56,713 nucleotides of DNA. Origin: an uncultured Lachnospiraceae bacterium. GTDB taxonomy: Bacteria; Bacillota; Clostridia; Lachnospirales; Lachnospiraceae. Position 1 is the first letter of the stretch, and each line of letters begins with the position of its first letter. The notes below the pieces were generated by a model, which saw only the letters and a list, made by a program, of their open reading frames with translations, was not told the DNA's origin and did no database searches. The translations under genes were made by a program, and so were the position numbers. The stretch is from assembly GCA_910586605.1 (NCBI GenBank), contig CAJUJR010000006.1:1-56713 (forward strand), in the 5' to 3' direction. Shown piece by piece: positions 50,735-56,713 of this stretch.

Positions 50735-53212
50735 CTATCTGTTAAAACCATAATCAACAGCAAAATTGTATAGCTGGTATTCATTTTGGATAATGCGGTA
50801 GCAGATAAAGGAATCGTCCTCATAATAAACTTGGAATTCCTCTGGGAATTTCTGCTGGAACGCTTTTGCCCAATAATACATCTTACTTTCAAGTTTATAA
50901 CGGTTTTCTGTATGGTAAACTTCAGAACCTCCAAAGACAGCCTGTTCAGAAGCTGCTGTTTCAGAAACAAAACCGCTGTTTACCATTTCATCAGTAACTA
51001 GGTTATAAGCGTCACGGCCATAGTCAAGCGGTGTTTTTTCTATATAGAAAAATACATATTTTGTTGGGATTGTTACAGTGGTATGCTTGCTATATTCTTC
51101 CATTTTCTCTAAAAAGGTACAGACTTCCATATGCCATCCTTTTTCCCTGAGAGACTGCATGCTGTTTGTTGTTGTTACAACCGTCCATCTTTTTTCTGGG
51201 TAGTTTTCAATTATATCATAGTTGCATTTCATTTCACCAGGAAGCTGGAGTGAATAGAGAATATTCAATGGCTTTATAAAATCATAAACAATGGTTAGGG
51301 CTGATAGCGTAAGGGTCAGCCCAATTGTTACAAGTTCGGTTATCTTGCGGTATCGGAATGGCCAGCATAAAATGACATAAACTGAATCCGCAAGGCAGGC
51401 GAAAAGTAATGGTGTTGCATAGGCAAGGAAAATCCTGGAACGTGTTAAATCCATAATAACAGGAAGGCCTAAAAGCTCTGCACTGTACATAACCATTAGT
51501 ATCAGGGTATACAGGCTGATAGAAAACAGGTTGCGGTAATAAAATTTCCTGCGGATGAACAGCATGAGCAGGGAAAATACGGCGAGGGTTTCAGTTGCCA
51601 CAAGGATATAATTTGCTAGTTCATCATAGGAATAAGCGCCTTTCAGGAAAGAAGCTGCAGCTTTGTTTGCATAAATTATCCTTCTTTTTACTTTTCCGGC
51701 CAGGGTAACAATTTTACCTGGAAGATATTTTATCTGTCCCGAAAGGGATTTGATTTTATCCAATACCGTATTTTGGCCATCAGGGACATTTGCATTGCCA
51801 GAGTCAGAAGTAGCGGCATTCACTGTAGGAATTCCAGTCCATGTATACTCAGAATCTGACAGGCCATTTCCGGTGTTGGAGATATCTTCTTTATTTTCAG
51901 CGCCGCCAGGGATGCTTTCGTTTCCAACTGTTCCGGATGTACCAGTCCCTTTAGTATCGGTAATGCTTTCTTCTTCTTTAGGGAAAATAACACTTAAAGC
52001 CCATCTCAGGGAACCTTCTGGCTGTACGCCCTGCATAAAGGCTACGCCCATTGGCGCGACTGCACTGAACAGGCTTAAAATGCCTGCTAAAGCAATAGAC
52101 CAGAAATATTTTGGATGCAGGACAAGCGGAAAGTAGGAAATAGCAATAGCAAAACATAATATAATAGCGATAATTGTAATATAAAAGTGGGCGGCCAGCG
52201 TCAGCGAAAAGCTTATGGAAAAAAAAGTAAGGCTTCTGGTGCTTGGCATAATATGGTATTGATCCATCCAGGCATAGAGCCTGTTTTCTTCCTTTAACCT
52301 TTTTTTTGTCTGCATTTCTTCTTTTTTCCGTTCAAAAAACTGAATCAGGTAAAATGCGCAGGGATACAAAAAAATCATGCCAAATTCCTGTGGAAGAGAC
52401 CACTGGTAGCGCATGGTTGACTGGAAGTCATAAAGGTCCGGCAGTGTAAATAAAAAAACGCCGAGAACCGGAAGATACCGGGATTTACAGAGCTTGCGCA
52501 GAAGCAGGTAAATCATCATGTAAATAAATAATGTCTCCACAACGCCAAATACGCGCAAGATGGAAAGTGTACGCAGGCCAAAAAATTTATGCAGGAACCA
52601 GATTATATTGTGGAAACCAAACGGATAAACACCATTGCAGAAAATAACGCCATCGTCCATATTATTAATCCAGGATTGATGTACTGTAAGGTCACTTGCG
52701 CCAAAAACATATTTTGTTACAGTCTGATAGCCATAATAATAGATATTAAAACTAATCAGCCCCAATAGCATGGCCCATTCCAAGAAATGGGTGCGTATAT
52801 GGGTAAAAAAAGAGTGGGAACAGTCTTTCAGCAGTTTTTTAGGGCGGGCAAGTAAAGCGCCCAGTATTGTCCGGAAATGTGCTTCTCCTAAAAAAAGCCG
52901 GGAAAGGGACGTGTAAAGCATGTTAAAAAATTCCCGTACCCCTGGGCGGTTTACCCGGAGCCATGCAACAAAAGCCGGAAATATGGTAAACAGGTAAAGG
53001 CTGCCTTTTGTAGGGATATTAAGCAGGAAAATAGCAAAAACAACATTGATAATATAAAAGTTTCCAATTAGGACAGAAAGGATAAACTTTTCAGCAAGGC
53101 ATTTTTCACGTAAAAGGTCATGAAAGACGATATAAGGCGCAACACAGACACAGACGGTATATGCTGCCAGTACCTGGATGAACTCTATAATTGTTCTGGC
53201 TTCCATAGACAT
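50735..53212 (-). CDS. Large polytopic membrane protein, GT-C-like
   Basis: 825 residues from the ATG at 53212 (AAAGGAG upstream). About thirteen to fifteen membrane segments. A periplasmic loop has SDLTVHQSWINNMDDGVIF and YPFGFHNIIWFLH, resembling the acidic and His residues of GT-C fold glycosyltransferases. A long Ser/Gly/Glu-rich low-complexity loop (about 415-500) interrupts the membrane part, and a soluble C-terminal domain of about 170 residues follows (KRWTVVTTTNSMQ, YYEDDSFICYR). It is not a component I know from the classical pelABCDEFG set. A role in sugar transfer from a lipid-linked donor is inferred. Confidence 0.72.
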   Translation of the reverse strand: MSMEARTIIEFIQVLAAYTVCVCVAPYIVFHDLLREKCLAEKFILSVLIGNFYIINVVFAIFLLNIPTKGSLYLFTIFPAFVAWLRVNRPGVREFFNMLYTSLSRLFLGEAHFRTILGALLARPKKLLKDCSHSFFTHIRTHFLEWAMLLGLISFNIYYYGYQTVTKYVFGASDLTVHQSWINNMDDGVIFCNGVYPFGFHNIIWFLHKFFGLRTLSILRVFGVVETLFIYMMIYLLLRKLCKSRYLPVLGVFLFTLPDLYDFQSTMRYQWSLPQEFGMIFLYPCAFYLIQFFERKKEEMQTKKRLKEENRLYAWMDQYHIMPSTRSLTFFSISFSLTLAAHFYITIIAIILCFAIAISYFPLVLHPKYFWSIALAGILSLFSAVAPMGVAFMQGVQPEGSLRWALSVIFPKEEESITDTKGTGTSGTVGNESIPGGAENKEDISNTGNGLSDSEYTWTGIPTVNAATSDSGNANVPDGQNTVLDKIKSLSGQIKYLPGKIVTLAGKVKRRIIYANKAAASFLKGAYSYDELANYILVATETLAVFSLLMLFIRRKFYYRNLFSISLYTLILMVMYSAELLGLPVIMDLTRSRIFLAYATPLLFACLADSVYVILCWPFRYRKITELVTIGLTLTLSALTIVYDFIKPLNILYSLQLPGEMKCNYDIIENYPEKRWTVVTTTNSMQSLREKGWHMEVCTFLEKMEEYSKHTTVTIPTKYVFFYIEKTPLDYGRDAYNLVTDEMVNSGFVSETAASEQAVFGGSEVYHTENRYKLESKMYYWAKAFQQKFPEEFQVYYEDDSFICYRIIQNEYQLYNFAVDYGFNR

Positions 53213-53284
53213 AGTCCTGCTCCTTTCTTTCTGTAGGATGAAAAAGTAGCTGTAATTAAAATACATCTGTAACAGCAGAATCTG

Positions 53285-54208
53285 TTAATTGTAAATTCGG
53301 ATTAATTCCAGCAAATCTTTATCAATTGGAATATCGGACTTTTTCAGGCGGTCCATATGGTAAAAAAACTGTTCTTTATCATGTATCAAGTAATAGAAGC
53401 GGAGGACACAGCGGTAAGTTTCGATTTCATTGGGGTGTTCCTCTTGCAGGCGGGAAACCCAGATCCGTGCTGTTTGGATATCATCAATCTTTACCAGCAG
53501 ATTGATGACGCCGCTGTAGTATATTGTTTTCAGGTTGCTTTTATCATAGTCATATACATCCTGGCAGGTCTGTGCCAGCGAGTAGATATATGTTTTTAGT
53601 TCCATATCTGACAGGAAGTTTGTATTCAGCATTTTTATTAGGTACTCAATAAAAAGCTGGTTTACTTCCTTATCATTTGGATCGGTTTCTAACTGTGCAT
53701 GGAATTTCTGCAATGTTGTCTGGAACTCATTCATAATGTCCATAATGGCAGAGGCGGCATAGTGTGATGCCTCTGAGTCGGAACTATTTAGTGCTTTTGT
53801 AACAGTATTGATAGATTTGGAAATATCGCCGCGCAGGACAGTCAGAAGCAGCTGGCGTAAATTTTCTTTATCATCAATAATAATTGCTTCTTCCATTGGG
53901 ACAAGGTTTATCTCTGTTTCCACGTCAGGGCGTTCTAATACGTCAACACGTTCTTTGGAAAAAGTGATTGCTGCCAAATCAATGCTGCTGTCAAAAAATA
54001 TTTTATACAGGACTGCCCCGCATCCTAAAAGCATTGGGCCGGCAACTGGGCAGAGAAACATAAATATTGAAAGGATTATGTATTTTCTCAGTTTTTTTTC
54101 TTTATTTTTCCTAGTAATGATGAAACCAACCAGAAAATAACCAAGTGAAATCAAAGTATTCACCAATAGTACCAGAAAAATAAGAAGGATTTTATACTGT
54201 ATTGTCAT
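53285..54208 (-). CDS. PelE-like membrane-anchored helical-repeat protein
   Basis: 307 residues from the ATG at 54208 (AAAGGA 8 bases upstream; the frame extends 27 codons more without support). Two N-terminal membrane segments (about 8-28, 40-68) are followed by a cytoplasmic all-helical region with TPR-like spacing (SEASHYAASAIMDIMNEF; TARIWVSRLQEEHPNEIET; CVLRFYYLIHDKEQFF). In Pel systems PelE is a two-TM protein with TPRs next to PelD, and gene order here matches (pelD then this gene). It probably bridges PelD to the PelF-PelG synthase. Confidence 0.68.
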   Translation of the reverse strand: MTIQYKILLIFLVLLVNTLISLGYFLVGFIITRKNKEKKLRKYIILSIFMFLCPVAGPMLLGCGAVLYKIFFDSSIDLAAITFSKERVDVLERPDVETEINLVPMEEAIIIDDKENLRQLLLTVLRGDISKSINTVTKALNSSDSEASHYAASAIMDIMNEFQTTLQKFHAQLETDPNDKEVNQLFIEYLIKMLNTNFLSDMELKTYIYSLAQTCQDVYDYDKSNLKTIYYSGVINLLVKIDDIQTARIWVSRLQEEHPNEIETYRCVLRFYYLIHDKEQFFYHMDRLKKSDIPIDKDLLELIRIYN

Positions 54209-54242
54209 AGCAGCTTCCTTTCTTTCCCTATTTCGCACAATG

Positions 54243-56408
54243 TCAGACTGGCGTACAGATAATGTCCATTTCGGCAAAGCGCTGTACAATAAACTGGGCG
54301 TCTTTTATATTGGAGTTGGTAAGCAGGATACAAATCCTGTTTTGCTTGTCAATCCCAAGATAATCAGAAAAACGAAGCTTGGAAGAGAGTTTCTGGCTCC
54401 ACTGTTTATAAGTCATGGCATACCTGCTGGAGGCGGAGAGGATGATATATTCTGTAAAACCTTTATTCATGGCATCTTGGTAAGTATGGTGTAATTCTTC
54501 AAAAGCATCTTTTGTCAGAAGCCTTGTGCCAGCGATAAAACGTGTGTTTGCCAGGGCGTCCAGGTAACGGTCGGCACGTTCTACAGAGTTATAAATCATG
54601 TATCCTAGTACCGTCAAAAGGTTGCAATGGTAGACCGTCATATTTTCAAAAGGAAGCCCCCAGAGCATAATCAGCTCAATTGGCTTATCGCTCCGGTAAA
54701 TAGCGCTTGCCATCAGTGGGTAGTCTTCATTCATCGTTTTATTGATATAAACCTGTTTGTTGTTAATGGCTGTCATCATTTCTGTCATGGCAGAATATTT
54801 TACGGATTTCCCAAGGCTTTTTGCCTGTTTTGAGGTAGCGGAAAACAGGCGGCAGTAATCGCCGTTTGCAATTTGGTAAATCGCAACGTCATCAGTTCCC
54901 AAAATACGCCCGATAATATCGGCAGCGTAGAAGAGTACGGCGCCGGCTTCTAATGAATCCAGCTCGGAAGTGATGCCATAAATCTTTACAAGGCTGTCAT
55001 CATAATCCAGGATACGGTTCTGGTAAATATTTTTAATGCGGTTATTGCTTTCATTAATATCTACCAAATCTTCCAACTGGCTGCTTAAAAAGGTGATTTC
55101 CTCATCTTTTTCATAGCTAATGGATTTTGTGCTGTCACGGAGCCGTCCGACTGCCATTGCGACGATGAAAAGCTGGGCAATCCAGAGATATGTGTTGTAG
55201 TCAACTAAAACCTCCATTCCGGTACGGAAATAAAGCTGCCGGAAGAAATATCCCGCCGTGCTTAATACTGCTGAAAAAATAGCCTGTTTTGTTCCATAGA
55301 CGCCGGCAAAAAGCAAAACATACAATAAGAAAAAATCTAGTTTTTCAAAATATTTGCTGCCTACAGTACGGTTATTAATCATAAAAACCGGAAGGAACAA
55401 GATACAGTTTTCGATAAATGGGAGCATCGCCTGGAACAATGCCTTTAACCGATTGACAAATTTGTTGTCGCCTGCCTTACTTTTCTCAGCAGTTGTCAGA
55501 AAATTCTTTTTGTTTTTCCGTATATGGTTATATATTTGAGGTATTGCTTTTTCATACGTATGAAATATTTTCAGGTGGAATTCGTTTAAAAAATCTGCTT
55601 TGTCTAGGATTATCTGCTGTTTCCCGCCCGCTGTTTCATCCTGTATTGTGATGGAACTGTCAACAGTGCGGATGATTTCTGCAATTTGCAGTTCCGTAAT
55701 AGCTTCACTGGTGGAAAGCTGGTAGATAAACTGGCTGTATTCCTTTGCGTGGACAAAGTCAAATATGCCGAAAATAGCGTCTGCTACATTTACCATAGAA
55801 AATGTCAGGTTTCCATTAACAGTGACCATCCCCTTTTTTGCAGCTTCTAGGCAGATCCTGGAACAGACATCTGTAGCTTCTTCAAGGTTTTCTGGTGCTT
55901 TGTACATGTGGTCTATCCGCAAAATATGGATGTCCAAATCTGTCGTCTCATTAAAATGGCGGCATAAATCCTCGCCCTGGGCAATGGCAATGCCGACATA
56001 GTCATTAGCAGTTGTTTTGGCGTCTGCAGGAATCAGGGATTCTGAATGGTTGTTGTATACTTGGTGGGATGACAGGTATATAAAATTCCTGACTTTATGG
56101 CTTTCAGCGGAAAGGATTATATTGATTAAGCCTGAAAGATAATGCATGGATTCATTTCGGATATTAAACCATTGGAAATTGGAATCATATGCACCGGTAA
56201 ACAGTATAACATCCGGCTGGACGCTGTCTAGGACTTCGGTAATACTGTCACTTGAATATGAGAAGGTGTACTGCTCAAAAACATAATGTGGTTTTTTGCC
56301 ATAATATTTTTCTCCGGTCAGCACATAGACAGTATCGTTTTCTTTGTGTAATTTTCTGATTAAAGCATCTGTAAAGGTATTATATTTTCCAACAATAAAT
56401 ACTTTCAT
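54243..56408 (-). CDS. pelD: PelD-like c-di-GMP receptor fused to an SDR domain
   Basis: 721 residues from the ATG at 56408 (GGAGCGG upstream; an extension to 56480 would run through the promoter). Residues 1-285 have an SDR/epimerase fold (YLSSHQVYNN; HILRIDHMYK), but the glycine-rich dinucleotide loop is degenerate (VGKYNTFTDAL) and the catalytic Tyr137 lacks its Lys (YVGIA). Four membrane segments follow (about 325-421), then a GAF domain (about 470-610) and a degenerate GGDEF domain (about 625-720): the signature is replaced by KQNRI but R679-F-S-D682 keeps the RxxD site that binds c-di-GMP in PelD. It would activate polymer export when c-di-GMP rises. First gene of the operon. Confidence 0.85.
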   Translation of the reverse strand: MKVFIVGKYNTFTDALIRKLHKENDTVYVLTGEKYYGKKPHYVFEQYTFSYSSDSITEVLDSVQPDVILFTGAYDSNFQWFNIRNESMHYLSGLINIILSAESHKVRNFIYLSSHQVYNNHSESLIPADAKTTANDYVGIAIAQGEDLCRHFNETTDLDIHILRIDHMYKAPENLEEATDVCSRICLEAAKKGMVTVNGNLTFSMVNVADAIFGIFDFVHAKEYSQFIYQLSTSEAITELQIAEIIRTVDSSITIQDETAGGKQQIILDKADFLNEFHLKIFHTYEKAIPQIYNHIRKNKKNFLTTAEKSKAGDNKFVNRLKALFQAMLPFIENCILFLPVFMINNRTVGSKYFEKLDFFLLYVLLFAGVYGTKQAIFSAVLSTAGYFFRQLYFRTGMEVLVDYNTYLWIAQLFIVAMAVGRLRDSTKSISYEKDEEITFLSSQLEDLVDINESNNRIKNIYQNRILDYDDSLVKIYGITSELDSLEAGAVLFYAADIIGRILGTDDVAIYQIANGDYCRLFSATSKQAKSLGKSVKYSAMTEMMTAINNKQVYINKTMNEDYPLMASAIYRSDKPIELIMLWGLPFENMTVYHCNLLTVLGYMIYNSVERADRYLDALANTRFIAGTRLLTKDAFEELHHTYQDAMNKGFTEYIILSASSRYAMTYKQWSQKLSSKLRFSDYLGIDKQNRICILLTNSNIKDAQFIVQRFAEMDIICTPV

Positions 56409-56478
56409 ATGTCCGCTCCATTCTGTAATGCCAAATAAGCTTCCGGCAAAACATCCCTTTTTTCTTTCCATTTTTTTC

Positions 56479-56507
56479 ATTGTATCACATTTTGTTAAAA
56501 ATGAACA
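56479..56507 (-). promoter_or_regulatory. Candidate promoter of the Pel-like operon
   Basis: On the minus strand TGTTCA, a 17-base spacer and TACAAT (56484-56479). The -35 is weak. Transcription would start near 56472, consistent with the pelD ATG at 56408. No c-di-GMP riboswitch is seen in the short leader. Confidence 0.35.
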
Positions 56508-56568
56508 GAAAAAAACGCCCTGAAAGGATATATTCGTCTAAATAGACTAATAAAATATAAATCGGGAT

Positions 56569-56596
56569 TTGATTTGTTTTTGGAGTGTGGTATAAT
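56569..56596 (+). promoter_or_regulatory. Strong rightward promoter leaving the window
   Basis: TTGATT (56569-56574), a 16-base spacer and an extended TGGTATAAT (-10 at 56591-56596). The transcript would begin near 56603, with a small CCCTG/CAGGG hairpin at 56623-56638, and run out of the window. No gene begins before 56713. The 305 bases from 56409 to the end hold only these two promoters. Confidence 0.6.
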
Positions 56597-56713
56597 TGCT
56601 TTAATGTATTGAAATATCTATTCCCTGATTAAGCAGGGGTTAAAGGACAGCAAAAGTAAATGTTACTATTCACAGCCAATCGTAGCCAAATCCCAATAAA
56701 AAATATCTTCCCT

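Noticed and set aside
54243..56408. PelX-type active UDP-GlcNAc C4-epimerase activity in the PelD fusion
   Set aside because: The glycine-rich cofactor loop and the Lys of the YxxxK pair are missing, so an active epimerase is unlikely.
56409..56713. c-di-GMP riboswitch ahead of the Pel-like operon
   Set aside because: No GEMM-type conserved core is visible in the short leader or beyond it; control is better explained by the PelD receptor.

Overview
The window looks like a chromosomal segment of a low-to-mid-GC, probably spore-forming member of the Clostridia, most likely a Lachnospiraceae gut species. The basis is the gene order (dcw cluster with two tandem transpeptidases, then mraY-murD-ftsW/spoVE-divIB-ftsZ), the purine-rich ribosome binding sites, the TTG/GTG starts and the protein families present (DUF896, BofC-like, MscL-type zinc ribbon). 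I saw no rRNA, tRNA or CRISPR array.

Layout. 1-1300: right end of an integrated element whose tyrosine integrase runs up to the housekeeping GTPase ychF. 2442-10632: a compact 8.2-kb integrated element inserted exactly at the 3' end of ychF. It carries an integrase, a XRE repressor facing an excisionase, a lipoprotein, small acidic and Cys-rich proteins, a nucleotide-modification-associated (Nmad3) protein, a second XRE regulator and a HUH rolling-circle initiator. A 13-bp direct repeat (tgttccgatttaa) marks its ends, and the left copy rebuilds the last codons of ychF. 10672-11544: lgt. 11641-11919: a large imperfect inverted repeat. 11989-23780: the division and cell-wall cluster, with an MraZ operator array at its promoter. 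23891-34286: accessory chromosomal genes (CPBP protease, a GGDEF protein with a LacI-type sensor, a GH13-glyoxalase fusion, a frameshifted LRR protein, a clan GH-A-like hydrolase, a chemoreceptor lacking its sensor, a membrane MutS-like ATPase). 34451-40615: a BofC-like protein, two flavoproteins, DUF896, 5-formyl-THF cyclo-ligase, an HtrA protease and rpsO. 40683-42052: a sugar aminotransferase and an MscL remnant bracketed by an 18-bp direct repeat. 42049-56408 (minus strand): a ten-gene exopolysaccharide operon of the Gram-positive Pel type.

How the genes work together. In the dcw cluster MraZ regulates its own operon, RsmH methylates 16S rRNA, FtsL/DivIB/FtsW and the transpeptidases form the divisome or spore-cortex machinery, MraY and MurD make lipid I precursors, and FtsZ builds the ring. 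In the polysaccharide operon, the c-di-GMP receptor PelD keeps its RxxD I-site but has lost its GGDEF signature and is fused to an N-terminal degenerate SDR domain. It precedes a PelE-like protein, an 825-residue polytopic membrane protein with a GT-C look, a DUF2194/PelA-like surface protein, the PelF glycosyltransferase, the PelG transporter, DUF2304, two more glycosyltransferases and a DUF4832-type protein. The SDR-PelD fusion and the unassigned large membrane protein make this a non-canonical Pel-like system and the best candidate for something undescribed. The diguanylate-cyclase-like protein at 24851 could supply its signal, though nothing in the sequence links them directly.
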